NCBI GenBank assembly: GCA_963971575.1
Contig: OZ020617.1
Span: forward strand, 18,685,403 to 18,749,402
DNA: 64,000 nucleotides
Source: Liopterus haemorrhoidalis
Taxonomy: Eukaryota > Arthropoda > Insecta > Coleoptera > Dytiscidae
Reading direction: 5' to 3'
Shown: positions 22,161 to 33,968 of the stretch, piece after piece
How the letters are laid out: each line of letters begins with the position of its first letter
Numbering within the stretch: the first letter of the stretch is position 1
The notes under the pieces: generated by a model
The model's input: only the letters and a program-made list of their open reading frames with translations
Told to the model about the DNA's origin: nothing
The model's database searches: none
Translations under genes and position numbers: made by a program

Positions 22161-22735
22161 ATTGTCATGTGGGTGGTTAGATGGAAATGCAACTCCTGGT
22201 TTTAACAATACAATTTATTAAGTATATATCTAATTTGCAACGTAATTGTATGAGTATGTCCATGGAGTTGGGATAAGTCTACGGTCCACCCTGTGTTGGT
22301 CGGAATCGGCTTGGACCTATCTCCGAGGCGGGGGTTGCCTATCAGGGAGTCGAGGAGCCTGGAGAAGCCTTCTCCTACTCGCATGGTACTGCTGCTTGGC
22401 TCACCAGATGTATGGGTATATGTCGTCGATATCTTGGTCTTTACCATGTTGACTGGAACTTGTAGAGGAGTTGGCTAGGTTCCTCTGCCTAGATTCCGTC
22501 CGACATCCATGTACTTATAGTTCTGATTGACCTAGTTCCGATATTCATTCGTCATGATAAATATTATCTTATTACGAAAATTGAATGTTCTAGTAATTAC
22601 TCTTTCTTGTGTATTGTATTTTCTTATGTTTTATTTTTTTTTAATTTTTCAGTCTTAATATTATTAATTATGTTCCTGTCCAATTTTGGCTATGCTGTTG
22701 GGTCAGAAGTATTAGATAAATAAATAAATAAAGAA
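22161..22735. repeat. Unclassified retroelement-like repeat
   Basis: The start (ATTGTCATGTGGGTG, then CTCCTGGTTTTAACAA) is shared with 37827-37890. The end is TAGATAAATAAATAAATAAA, a simple tail. Between them is a GC-richer segment without a conserved frame. The shared TGTCA-GTGGGTG start might be an LTR edge, but no LTR partner was found. Confidence 0.4.
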
Positions 22736-23199
22736 AATGCAGCGAATGCATTACGTATTTTCAGGTAACATATCAACGGTTTACCTGTAAATACTTCTAA
22801 GTCCGAGAACCATAACTTTTCAGGAGAGGCAAAAAACTTGCCAAATCATTATTTTAGAACTCTGTTTTATGAAATTTTCATGAAATATCAGTAATACAAT
22901 TTCAGTTACAATGGGCAAAACATTTTATGATTATTTTATCATTTTTGTATTATTATATGGAAATAATAAAACAAAACAAAATCAAAACAGGTGAAAATCG
23001 GACTTAGAAGGGTTTACAAGTAAGCTGACGATATGCTAGACGCCGACAAATACTTTTTTAATCAAATAGCTTAACGTCACAATGTCTAGGGGTCGCAATC
23101 TTGACCTAAAACCGTTAATTTTTTTCACCATTATATTTTCTGACAAAGTTTTACCGCGTATTTTGACTTTATTACGAACTTTTATTTATTTTTTATTAA
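22736..23199. other. Spacer, nothing recognised
   Basis: AT-rich sequence with no recognisable feature. Confidence 0.5.
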
Positions 23200-24230
23200 T
23201 TTTTAGGGTTTTTTAGGTATGACCAAAAAACTCAAGTCATTTTGTCGTCTGTCTGTCTGTTCGGTAAAAATTGTAGCCAAACGGCTAAACCTAGATAGTT
23301 GAAATTTGGCATGCTTATACAACTCTTTGACCTGCACATAGGAAAAATACTAAAACATCTAAAAAACATATCCCCCTAAAAATATAAACAAATATGTGCT
23401 CATCGAAGAAAAAAAATTTTTTTTTTTTTTTTATAATTCTTTGTACGGTATCAAATGAAAGCCTTTGGTACGTGGATTAAAGATAAAATTTTTATTTTTG
23501 CAAAATTAATTATTTTGAAGCGCCTTTTGCCAAAATTGTGCAAAAAATTTTTTGTCCCACACCCTGTTGCCCAGATGATTTAGACTAAAAATCTGAAAAA
23601 ATTCTAAGTAATGTACATTGGTGTGAACCGGAATAGTATACCAGAAATTTTTGATCAGATTATGTTTTTGGAAAAAAACGCATTTTTTGTGTTTTTTTGC
23701 TAATAATGTACACAAGATATAGCTTTGTAACATGCTACACTGGAAAGTGTGTCCTGGTCTAGTGGCTATGACGCTGGCTCTTCACCCAACTAACTCGATC
23801 GAAAGGGATCCCTGCGAGAAGATACAATATTATTTTTTGTTTTTTTTTTTTTTTTTGAATTTTTATATTGTTTAAATTATTTTTTTCAAAATTCTAGTTA
23901 TATTTTGGCAAATGTTGCATTTAATTTTTAAAAAATTGTTTAATTTATAATTTAATTCTGTTTCAATGTACACGAAATCAGAGGGGCGGAGCTTATAACA
24001 ACCAATGGAAGCCATAGCACAATTTTAAAAATTCTTAATGAACCTTGCTATAAAAAAAAAAAAAAATACTGCACATATTTAGAAACCTAAATAATGGTAT
24101 TATGCGAATTAAAATTAACAAAAAAAATATTTTAATATAAAATTTGCTTTGGCATCCCAAATAATCATTATTCACTTGCAAAATACCTGCAAAACCCTGA
24201 AATGTGTGAAAATTCATACTTCACATCAAT
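23200..24230 (+). mobile_element. HINE-like element, copy A
   Basis: Begins TTTTAGGGTTTTTTAGGTATGACC, a GTCTGTCTGTCTGT tract follows, then TTGAAATTTGGCATGCTTAT. Near the other end is the inverse ACCTGCAAAACCCTGA, followed by the hairpin TGTGTGAAAATTCATACTTC-ACATC. Subterminal inverted repeats, a core microsatellite and a 3' hairpin are the layout of Helentron-associated elements such as DINE-1. A tRNA-like segment with an A-box (GGTCTAGTGGCTA, 23757-23769) and a degenerate B-box lies in the middle. No protein is encoded. The class is inferred from architecture. Confidence 0.6.
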
Positions 24231-24556
24231 TTTTTATTTGACTGTCAGCTTTGATAATGCTCGAATGAACGAAACTAGTCAGCTAGTATTACAATAAAGA
24301 ACATACTCAACTTACTATATCTATATATTGTTGGTGGCAAAAAAAAAAAAAAAAACTACAACTCCTAATATAGAACAAGGTTATATGTTTATATTAATAG
24401 AAAATTATATTTATAAAGTGTATTGAAATGAATATAAACAAAAAATTAGCTGATGAAAAGAGGTTAAAAAGGAAAAAATATTATATTTTTTTAAATAATT
24501 AGGATTAAATAATATTAATTCCTACTTCTACTACTATTGTCACTAAAACTACAGTC
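24231..24556. other. Spacer, nothing recognised
   Basis: AT-rich with an A run near 24340; no feature seen. Confidence 0.5.
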
Positions 24557-24953
24557 TGTTCCAAACGGTTAAGCGGAACTAAATGGGAATTTAGTTCTTT
24601 TAGGTTGTCACGAGAAGGGACCTTACTTGGGTTATTAAATTTTTCAAGTTGGGATGTCAAAATTAAAAATTCCAACAATGAAACCATGGAAACGAATGAC
24701 ATATGTCAAAATTAAATATTTTTTTTTTATATTTTATTGACTAAAAAATAAATAAATGGGAAATTTGTATTAAGAATGACACAAAAAATCAAAATATAAA
24801 GAAAATGACATTTTAAAATGATATTAACCTTAATCAAAAAGTGTTTATTGTAAGTATGGTTTACAAAGCTTAAACAAAACGGCCGAAAGGCACGATTTAA
24901 ACGATGAAAGTAACTAGATTGCAAAATCTAGTTCCGCTTAACCGTTTGGAACA
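24557..24953. mobile_element. MITE with TGTTCCAAACGG termini
   Basis: Starts TGTTCCAAACGGTTAAGCGG-AACTA and ends with its exact inverse, giving a perfect 25-bp terminal repeat. The 397-bp interior is non-coding. It is the best preserved member of a family also seen at 5473-5980, 58676-58830 and 63808-64000. TA follows the right end, but a duplication could not be confirmed, so the superfamily is open. Confidence 0.8.
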
Positions 24954-25657
24954 TACGGGTTAAAACTCGATGTAGCTACAATTGAAATGAACTTGTTTTC
25001 AGTAACGCTCCTAACTTATATGTAGTTTTAAAGTTATAATAGTTGTAAATTAAACTAGATATAGGAATGTTTTATGCAATCTGGCGTTAAACATCTGCGC
25101 ACACTAAAAAATAATGCAGTACATGTTGTGTAAATCGGATTACAATTGTACGCTAAATCAGAATGGTTATCATGGATGCATTATTTTGTTAGTCCTTCTT
25201 TCGTTTTCCGTATCATTTTTTGAACTGAGAATGGGGACTATTTTAAGTTAGATTACCTCTATTTTACACCCATATTTCATGATTTTAACACTCGGATATG
25301 AACTGCACAGTAAACTGAAAAATTTTCGTAATTCATATTCATATCTCATCGCAATTCATATTTTTTATTCTCTTCCACATATGTCTTCGTAGGTTCTCAA
25401 TCAATGTTATTTTTTTATTTATTTCTTCCTGTTATTTTTGGTTATGTTTCCTCTCCCACAAAGATATTTTACAACAGTTTTTTATTGGGTTAAGTTTGTT
25501 TTATAGCACGACAATGGCGAAAGCTGAAATTTTACTGAAATTTTAAACCCAACTGAAGAACATAAATTTTTTAGGAAGTTATATATGGGCACAGAGTTTC
25601 TTTAAGGGAAATTTTTTTATCGATATTTTAATGCACTAACATTCAACAGAAAATTTA
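24954..25657. other. Spacer, nothing recognised
   Basis: AT-rich, no coding similarity. Confidence 0.5.
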
Positions 25658-26475
25658 TATGAAGTGTGAATTTTTACACATTTCAGGGTTTTGTAGGTTA
25701 GGTGAGGTTAGGTTTTATTAAGTGATAACAAATAACGCATGTGCTTCCATCTAGTTACTTACAAGCGTATTTAATATAGAAGCCCAGTTCTCCAGTCATT
25801 CAGATAAATATGGAAAGCATGGTGCTGCAAAAAATCGATAATTTTCGAAATAATATCAGATCAAATTTTTTACTATTTTGGTTCACATTAATTTGCATTA
25901 CGTTTTTGGCAAAAATTTTAAGTCAAAAAAATCAAAATTTTTAAATAAGTATTGTTTGTTTCTTGATCTACGTCAAAGACCTTTCTTTTGACACCACACA
26001 ATAAATTAAAATATATAATTATTTTTATCCAGTAGCAAAACAAAAAAAAATCTATATTTTTCAAAAAACTAATGTGATCCAAATTCCTGTTAAACTATTA
26101 TGGGTTCTAGCAATGTACATTACTGAGGTTTTTTCAGATTTTTAGATAAACCCCTCTGCGATTGTGAGGGAATAAAGTTTTTTGACAAAAATAAAAAAAT
26201 AATGTTTTATCCACGCATTCAGAGATTTCATTTGATATCCTACTCAAGATTAAAAAAATATACATCTATATTTTTTCGTTTAATTCATATTTGTTTATAT
26301 TTATCCCGCATTGTATTTTTTTAAATCTTAATAATTTTTCTATTTGTGGGTCAAAAGTTTGTACAAGCATGTCAAATTAACTTTCTAGGTTCAGCCGTTA
26401 GGCCAGAATTTCTTCCGAACAGTTAGCCAGACTGACAGACTGATAGACAAATGTGTGACGTTATAAGTTAACATG
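25658..26475 (-). mobile_element. HINE-like element, copy D (diverged)
   Basis: Starts with the terminal hairpin and subterminal repeat (GAAGTGTGAATTTTTACACA, then TTTCAGGGTTTTGTAGGT). It keeps core blocks such as TTTTTTCAGATTTTTAGATA and ACAAGCATGTCAAATTAACT, and ends in an AGCCAGACTGACAGACTGAT microsatellite remnant. The opposite terminus is lost. It is more diverged than copies A and C, and no tRNA-like module is apparent. Confidence 0.55.
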
Positions 26476-26839
26476 AGTGTAACGTTATATGTATTTGTCC
26501 AATGACAGAATTCAAAAAACCTTCCATTTAGCTCTATTTAACTACGAAAGATACTACTTTCCTAGTATTTTATACACATATAATTTTTTAATATTTTGTC
26601 AGACCATCTTTTGCGTGGTCGTCTCACGTGAGTGGATATTAATTCTTCCTTTCGAGATCCTTTTAAACCATTATTAACTTTCAATTATTCTTCAACATCG
26701 GATTTTCAAGTCAACCTTGTATGACACGAGGAATGATAAAAAATAAGTATTGCTCGCGTTGCGTAATGCTTAATAAGTAGGGAACTAGAATAAAAACAAC
26801 TTTTGGAAAATATGTTCTTAGTATAACTGTGCGTTTTAA
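26476..26839. other. Spacer, nothing recognised
   Basis: No recognisable feature. Confidence 0.5.
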
Positions 26840-27543
26840 ACAATTCGTGCGATTTAAAGCTGGCAGAAATTCAATCAAAGATGAAAAGAGATCATGAAGA
26901 CATTCAATTTTTAAATAGATGAAAAGGTTATCCAGGTTTTTAAATTAATCTGTACCAATCGACGACTGACTGGTAGAGATGTATCAAAATATGTGAGACT
27001 TTATACGGTTTTGGTCAAGTCCTTTTAATCAGTATCGACAAACACGACACTGCACCAGCACACGCTTTCCTTATGGTTCAGAAATTTCTTCATTTATCAT
27101 ACTCAAAACTGAAGAGTTTCATTAAAGGGATGCTGTTTTCAAACGTCTGAAGAATTCAGTAAAAAATTATCAAGTATAATTTTTAAAATTCACCGTGAAT
27201 GGGTCAAGAAGTGAAATAATTTTATTTTGGGGTTTTTAAATGATTGCCTGAGTCAATACGAAAGAAATGACATGATGTATAGAAAAATAGATCATGGATG
27301 TTGCATCATGGCAACGCACCAACCGACGCCATTTAGAATTCGGTAGTTTTTGACGAAGAGCAATGTCACTCACCTTCTTAATACACCATTTTTACCTTAA
27401 TTTGTCCCGTGTAATTTTTTATCATATGGATCTTGTCACAAGATTCCAAAAAGTGCCCAAAAAATATGATTTCACAAATGGAACAGATATGTTGGTAGCG
27501 ATGTCTAGCCACAGAAAAGCAGTATTTCGATGATGATGATATA
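26840..27543 (+). pseudogene. mariner transposase relic
   Basis: Pieces in several frames follow mariner transposase order. They are an N-terminal VRFKAGRNSIKDEKRS, then KVIQVFKLICTNRRLTGRDV (helix-turn-helix), much later WMLHHGNAPTDAI (second catalytic region, with Asp replaced by Gly), and a C-terminal RCLATEKQYFDDDD next to the stop. Many stops and frameshifts make it very old. The next mariner copy begins immediately at its 3' edge. Boundaries are approximate and no terminal repeats were found. Confidence 0.6.
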
Positions 27544-28489
27544 CACGAGGGTTGCTACTTAAGTTTTACGCTTTAGCTGTTAGCGCTTAACGGTGGTTCA
27601 AGTAACAGCTTGGAAGGACGAACATCCTGAAGGCCTGTTAGTGTTGTTGCTCCGAAAGTTATCCGGAATATGTTGGAGGTAGATGATCACTTCACTTAAA
27701 GAAATATTGAGGCATATCCATGACGCGAATCAATACAATCCTACATGAACATCTGGCCATCAGGAAGTTTTGTGATTGATATCACACCAGTTAACTGATG
27801 ATCAAAACAAAGCACGTGTGGAGTGCAGCTAGAAAATGCTCATTAAATTTAACAGAGGTCAGTCAAAAGCTATCTACAACATAGTAACAGGTTACGAAGT
27901 ATGGAGTTACTGCTACAAATCAGAGAGTAAACTGAAGTTAGCTCAGTGGATCTTTCTAGACGAAGACAAATCAGTGAGACTGAAAAGTACACGGAAAACT
28001 GGCAAGAAACTGGTTGCTTCATTCTTCGGACGTACGGGTCATATTGCCACTGTTTCACTGGATTATTGTAGTACAGTTACTAATGAATGGTACACCACTT
28101 GTTTTCTGGATGTGTTATAAATGCAAAAAACTACCAAAAAGGGGAATCCTTCTTCATCATGACAATGCACGACTACATACCGCAGCTAGGCTTCCTGAGT
28201 CCTAAACTGTTCAGGAGTGGAATAAATGACTCAGCCGCCTTACAGTCCCGATTTAAAGCCTTGTGACGTGTTTCCTTTGCCTTTTATAAATGATAAAATG
28301 CGTGGATTAAAATTTAATAGCTCTGAAGCGGCGATAGAAGCCTACGAGAATCTTGTTTCTGAACTTGAACAATGGTCTCAGTACTTTCAGGATTGGTTTC
28401 ATTGGTTGGAAAAGTGAAAGATAAAATGTTTAAATAAACAAATTTTGTTGTTTTCCTCGTTATCTACAAAATTTAAGTAGCAACCCTCG
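27544..28489 (+). mobile_element. mariner element, internally deleted
   Basis: Terminal inverted repeats CACGAGGGTTGCTACTTAAG and, read inverted, ACGAGGGTTGCTACTTAAAT are flanked by TA. At 946 bp it is shorter than the usual 1.3 kb of mariner, mainly because most of the N-terminal coding region is missing. It carries one transposase gene on the plus strand. Confidence 0.85.
27836..28417 (+). pseudogene. mariner transposase, broken
   Basis: The first frame begins with LIKFNRGQSKAIYNIVTGYE, where the first catalytic Asp of VTGDE has become Tyr. It continues FLDEDKSVRLKSTRKTGKK and LVASFFGRTGHIATVSLD to a stop at about 28120. In another frame GILLHHDNARLHTAA supplies the second catalytic region. 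After another break PPYSPDLKPCD contains the third. The C-terminus (SSEAAIEAYENLVSELEQWS) is intact. Family, order and spacing are clear, but two frame breaks and the lost first Asp make it non-functional. Confidence 0.83.
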
Positions 28490-29546
28490 TATTTGAATTT
28501 ATTTCTTATTAATAAAGTTCAATAATGTTAGTCTACATTTTTTTTTGTTCAATCCTTGTACGGTTTGAATTGAAAATTAAGTTTTACAGTAACATAAAGA
28601 ACCATAATAAAATTTGAAGCACAATGTTACATATGTAGAGACATATGATTGCAAATATCTTGGCGTATGCAATGGAGTAACTTTCGCTGTATGAACGGTG
28701 GTTTCCGAATGATATATCGCTACACAGCAGTGGAATGCGGCAGGTATGTTCATACCCATGTATTATAATCACGAAACCAGTTGTAAATCAATTGTGAAAC
28801 ACTCGTGAGACGGCCCGCATGAACCACCTAAATATATTCGCAGAAAATGTGTTACGAAATTTTCACTTTAGAAAATAATGTATGTATTTAGTGTTTCGAG
28901 GGTAGAAATTATACCCTTGATACAGGATGTTTAATGCCAGTTATTACAAAATCAATAGCATAATTAGAGATAAATACTGGAGATTCTAAAAATATATTAT
29001 CTCAGATTATATATTGTCAGTTTATAACCCTACACTAGGTCTTCCGATTTTCACTCTCCACTATTGTGTATCCTGACATTGCTCATCGTTCAGTCAACTT
29101 TGTTCATCTTAGTTTAATTTGTGCAAATATTTTTTGTAAAATTGTGAAAATTTGTGTCAGTATTCAGAGTGTGCGCCGCACACGAGCAGCTCAGTAAAGG
29201 AGCGACATTTTGTGTCGATTTTAATATAATTCTGCTAGTAGAGCAGTCTTATGAAAATCTGAACCTACGGCATTTAGGTTCGATTCTAATAAAGGGCGGT
29301 CTTATGAATGTTTGCACACGAGCGGCTGACAGCCATGCGACGGCCCTGTGAACAGTCCAAGAGCGAAGCATGCCACGAACATAAACAAAAGATTTAAATT
29401 TCAGTTAAGATGTATTCTATATAGACAATGTAAGTCATTTTATGTGAAGTTTCGTAGAAAAAAAGACTCCAGAATTACTGGATATATTAGGTAAAGATAA
29501 ACTTTACATTGTAGTTTTATTAAATTCTTGTTAAACCTTCATAATG
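28490..29546. other. Spacer, nothing recognised
   Basis: No convincing coding similarity. A GC-richer stretch at 29150-29370 might be a repeat, but no partner is present in this window. Confidence 0.45.
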
Positions 29547-29548
29547 TA

Positions 29549-30746
29549 CGTAGGGCGCCCATCACTTACAACACACTTTCTCATACGTATAACCCACGTG
29601 TTTAAAATGCCTTCCCACTGTCCATTAGATACTTCTGCACAGGTTTGGTCCTAGGCTACTAGAAACTCATCATTGCTTTCAAAATGGTGGCCCTTAAGCT
29701 AATCCTTGATGAAAGGGAAAAGTCCAAAATCACAAGGACCAAGATCTGTACTATATGGAGGATGTTTTAACACTTGTAGTCCACAATAATTAATAATAAT
29801 AATAATAATAATTAGTTGAGCTGAATGAGCGGGTACATTATCATCATCCAAGTGTCAAATGTCAAAGCTTTAATGTGGCCATAAGTTTTAAAGAGACTGA
29901 ATGTTGATCCAGTCAAATAAGTGAGGCAAATAAAACTTCATATACCACTTGGCAGTAACTGTTATTTGCTCTTCTAAAACATTTCTCGTAACAATCCCTC
30001 ACTTATCGAAAAATACGACAATAATTTTCTTTTTCACAGATCTTGATTGTTTTCCGTGGTTGTGCTTTCTTCGTTTTCAAAGAACCATATCTTGTTTCTT
30101 GACTTTGATGGCATATCATAATAAAACCATGTTTCGTCCCCTGTCACAATGAAGTTCACGTATTTCGAATAACCCATTTCAAAATTTCTTAACATTTTTC
30201 GACACCATTCAACTCATATTGCTGTTTGTGCATTAGTCAGGTTGTGGGGTACCCATAAGGTGCAAGCTTTCCTAACTTCTATATGGTCGCGAAGAATTGA
30301 ACAAATAGCTGATGCATTAATGAGGAAAGACTCGTCTATCTACCTTTATTCGCCTATTTTCATCGAGCAATTTTTTAACCGTAGCAATATTTACAGGAGT
30401 AGTTACTCCTGTAAATTTTTCACGGGGCCTTCCTAGACGAGGATCATCATCTAGGTTAAAAATTTCTTTTTGAAATTGTTTATGCCAACAATGAGTAAAC
30501 ATTTCGGATACACTCTTCCGCAGAAAAATCACGTTTGAAATTGTACAAAATTATTGCACGATGATCACGTCAACTCACGCATATTGATAAGTTTACACTT
30601 GCACTGCAAACATTAGACTGACCACATAACATTTATCTATCAATGTATCTATTTGAATGGTATATTTAATGATCCAAAAATAGCAAGAATAAACTTGCTA
30701 TGTTTATTTATACAGCCGTATCTCAAAACTTTTCTAACGCCCTACG
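29549..30746 (-). mobile_element. mariner element with CGTAGGGCG termini
   Basis: Inverted ends CGTAGGGCG are flanked by TA at 29547-29548 and 30747-30748. The 1.2-kb length is near full for mariner. One transposase lies on the minus strand. An ATA/TTA microsatellite of about 25 bases at 29787-29812 interrupts the coding region. Confidence 0.8.
29570..30532 (-). pseudogene. mariner transposase, broken
   Basis: Reading the minus strand, 30532-30317 gives the N-terminal helix-turn-helix region (CWHKQFQKEIFNLDDDPRLG, then RPREKFTG and KKLLDENRRIKVDRR). Further on come FIVTGDETWFYYDMPSKS (first catalytic Asp present), LDDDNVPAHSAQL (second) and PPYSTDLGPCDFGLFPFIKD (third). The simple-repeat expansion sits between the second and third motifs. 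At least four frame changes are needed to join these. The three acidic motifs themselves are preserved. Confidence 0.8.
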
Positions 30747-30748
30747 TA

Positions 30749-32185
30749 TGATAGATTCAACACACAAGACTCTCAAGATTTTAGAAAGCTAAACTGCTAG
30801 CGTAACTTGTCGAAAAATAATTAGAGAAATGTATCAACTAACATTTGCTGTCTCCTCTAGGTTATGTTTTATGTTAACTTTGTATCAAATATCCACGCTT
30901 GCAAGCGCCAAAACTATCTCTAACGCATCCAAACTAATTCGGCGAATTGTTTTGTGTTCCCGACAAAAACCGATACAGAACGAATCAGATCGACTTTTGC
31001 ATATGATCTAGTCTTAATTAGACAAAAACGTTACACGGCCTTCTACCTTAGTTGCTACCTTACGCGATGTATTACAAAATCGATTCGCTAATGGTGACCC
31101 AGCTTTAATGACGTTTTTTGGTCGATAGGGCTCTTGGATAAAATTGACAGGGGGCGCAAAAAGAAATTTGTGTGGAAGAACCCTACAATTAAAATTACGC
31201 CACTACACTTTTTTCTTTATTGAAATGAGATTTTTAGCCATTAATCGACAAACTATTTCTTGTTATCAAGGAAAATAGAAACTTGTTTTTATTTTACAAA
31301 ATATTTATCTTGTGCTCAATATTTTCCTTTCTAATTTGATCTAAATCACCTGTGGCTATGTATTTTTTATTTTATCCAGGTTTGCATATTCTGATATCAA
31401 TATTGTTTACACGGTCTTTTCTGTTTACACCATCTATTTTATATTATGTTCGCAATTCTCTGCGTGATCTCTGCCTGGTCACTATGGCCACGTTCCGAGA
31501 TCATCTTCTTAAAGGATAAAATGACGTTGTATATCTCTTGTATTATGCGGTGCTTACCACTATTTCCTGGAACTAGCTGGGACGTTATTCAAAAAAACAT
31601 AGGATATCAGACAACAAAAGGCCTATCTGTGAATATGATATATAGTGCAATTCTAACTTCCATTTGTTGTGACCTAATCTGTTTGAACTTGGGGCAAAAA
31701 CGTACGAGAATAATCTAGAGATAGGATTTATGAATAATAGTGGACAAGATGAATAACACTAAAAGTGAACATGGGAAAATGGGTACGGTTTATTACACAA
31801 TACGACCAAAATATTCTCTTATCTACGGTACAAATGAAGTGTAAATCATAGTTTCAAGATAATACTTAATTTAAGAAAATTTTACGGGAATGCGATACGC
31901 TTGAAATAAGCAAAAAATAAAAAATAATAAATGTACATTTATCTCTACTTTCCTTTCTTCTCACGATCTCTCTCTTCTCTCCTCTCTTTCTTCTCACATT
32001 ACCCTCTTGTTTCTTCTTGGACACTGGTTGTCTTTTGGTGTCACTTACATAAGATCTTGATACAAGGCAGTCAAATAATTCCGAACGATTTTAATCATAA
32101 CTCGACTATAGATTTAAAGAATTTTTTTTTATTTATCCCAATATGAGGATGACGCTAGTATCATTGAGAATGACACATGGTTCCT
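30749..32185. other. Spacer, nothing recognised
   Basis: No coding similarity. The CT-rich stretch at 31950-32020 is low complexity. Confidence 0.5.
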
Positions 32186-32524
32186 ATTTTTTAGGATTTT
32201 ATTTTAAATATATTCAAAGTAGTTCCCTTCAACAATAATACACTTGACCATACTTTCTTTCCACTTCTTACAAGCTTCTTACCACTCTTCTTTCGGAATA
32301 CCATCAAAATAATCAAAAATTGCAGCATGAAACTCTTCTTCAGACGAAAATCTTCTACCCCGTATTTTTTTAAGCCCAAAAAAGAGTCAAAATTTGCACA
32401 TTGCTAAATCAGGTGAGAATGGCGTGTTATATCATGTTTATACTTTTTTTGCCAAAAACTTGTACTTCATGTAAACATTTTTCAGTGTACCGTTTAGCTG
32501 TAACTGTCTTCTATCTGTCTAGCT

Positions 32525-33300
32525 CAGTGGTTCTCAAACTTATTGGGCCTACTACCCCCTTTTCAGAAAAAAATTATTTAGCACCCTTGGAAATCTACAT
32601 TCTTTAAACGAACAAACAGAAAGACATATGTATCTGTATTTCTACCTACGTTCTAAAGTATAGTACAGTAAAAAAAAAAAAAAAAATTGTAAATAAAACA
32701 CCTTGAAGCTTGAAATTAAAAATTATTTATTAAAATCATATTCTCATCTAATGGGAAAGATGAACCTGGTGCGCTGCTATCATTGTATCAATCCTCGGCT
32801 CTATTTTTGTCAGCAGTATTCTTAAATCACCGCAATTAGCTATTTGCAGTCTGTTTTTTTTTTTTTTTTTATAATAGATTTGTGACCGCACTGAACCCAC
32901 GTTCCACTAAATATGACGAAGAAAATGCAATTAACAACTTTTGTATTATAGCCCATAACCCAGGATAAGCTGTAGGAATCTGCTTTTGCAACCAGACCTG
33001 TTGGGAGCCGTCTTTGAATTTAAATTTCAATTCGTAATTTGTTGTTACTTCCATCAGTTCTTCTTGTAATTTTGGAGTGTTTGCACTTGAAAAAGAATCC
33101 AAAACCTAATCGGGTATATTCATTTTAAAAATATCTTCAAATCGTTGGTTGAAGTCAGAATGGAGAGCATCCAAGTGCAGTAGGTAAGCAAGTCCTCATC
33201 ATTTTCAATGCCCCCCAATTGCACCCGAGGCTACTATCGCCCTCCTTGGATCGTTCCAGCGCCCCCCATGGGGCGGTATCGCCCACTTTGAAAATCACTG
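32525..33300 (-). mobile_element. hAT element inserted in the mariner relic
   Basis: Starts CAGTGGTTCTCAAACT and ends AGTTTGAAAATCACTG in inverse sense (TTTGAAAATCACTG). An exact 8-bp duplication GTCTAGCT lies at 32517-32524 and 33301-33308. At 776 bp it is a deletion derivative that keeps only the C-terminal end of its transposase. Confidence 0.9.
32850..33102 (-). pseudogene. hAT transposase C-terminal dimerisation domain
   Basis: The minus-strand frame contains NYELKFKFKDGSQQVWLQ, then YPGLWAIIQKLLIAFSSSYL and VERGFSAVTNLL. This is the conserved C-terminal hAT dimerisation block (W-L ... YP ... L-L-x-F-x-S-[ST]-Y-x-C-E-x-G-F-S) as in ZBED5-type transposases. A Val replaces the usual Cys before ERGFS. 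After an A-rich slip the next residues continue as TKIEPRIDTM. The catalytic core is absent, so this is a remnant of an autonomous relative. Confidence 0.82.
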
Positions 33301-33830
33301 GTCTAGCTTGATTGTCTTTATTAGGCCCGCACTTCTGAAGAATACTGCATACATTACTATTTTCATGGATTGCTGCTTCTTGGTTATTGTTGAAGTTTCA
33401 CCATCTTCATGAATCCATAAACGACTCTTTTGACGTGCAAGTACGTTGCAAAAGGGAATTAAAGTTTCGTCACCTGTCATAATTTTTTAAAAGTCTGCCA
33501 CTATTTAAGAAATTGAAAGTACGAAGCAAATTCTTAGCGCTTTTGGAAATTTGAAAGCTTAAATGGCACAAAACGATTTACAACTTTTTGCTGAGGATTC
33601 AATGTTAAGTTAATACTGTATCACCGCATAAGTGGATCTATTGTCTCCTTCAATTATCTTTTTAACAGCATCAATGTTTTTCGGTAATAGCTGTAAGGCG
33701 ACAACCTGCTTTTTTATGTTAAATAGAATTCCTGCCTCGTTCAAATTCTTTATACCAGCGGTAAATTGTAGCCAAAGAAAGCGTTTGTTCACTAAAAACT
33801 GAATTCAACCAAACTTAAGAAGATAATTCG

Positions 33831-33968
33831 TGACGAAATCAAAGCAATTCCAGCGCGTCGCAATGCGGAATATGAGGCATCGACTTTAGAAGTGCCTCTA
33901 CAGACAGACGGACAATATTTGGACAAGGTAATTTTTAATTTATAAATAATTTGTTTTCTTTTAATCTA
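33831..33968 (+). other. Short exon-like open frame, unassigned
   Basis: From about 33812 a frame reads KKIIRDEIKAIPARRNAEYE, ASTLEVPLQTDGQYLDK, followed at once by GTAATT. The composition is protein-like and unlike the surroundings, and a splice donor would fit, but no acceptor or partner exon was recognised. It may be a transposon or host-gene fragment. Confidence 0.25.

Larger units (their letters stand above)
32186..33830 (-). pseudogene. mariner transposase split by a hAT insertion
   Basis: On the minus strand, 33792-33610 carries an N-terminal region (NLNEAGILFNIKKQ, then PKNIDAVKKIIEGDNRSTYA). 33480-33295 starts MTGDETLIPFCNVL, containing the first catalytic Asp, and continues SMKIVMYAVFFRSAGLIKTI. 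The gene is then interrupted by the hAT element at 32525-33300. Left of that, 32400-32190 gives diverged C-terminal sequence with FSPDLAMCKF (third region, Asp to Lys) and pieces such as KKWKESMVKCI. Heavy decay; terminal repeats were not identified. Confidence 0.65.
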
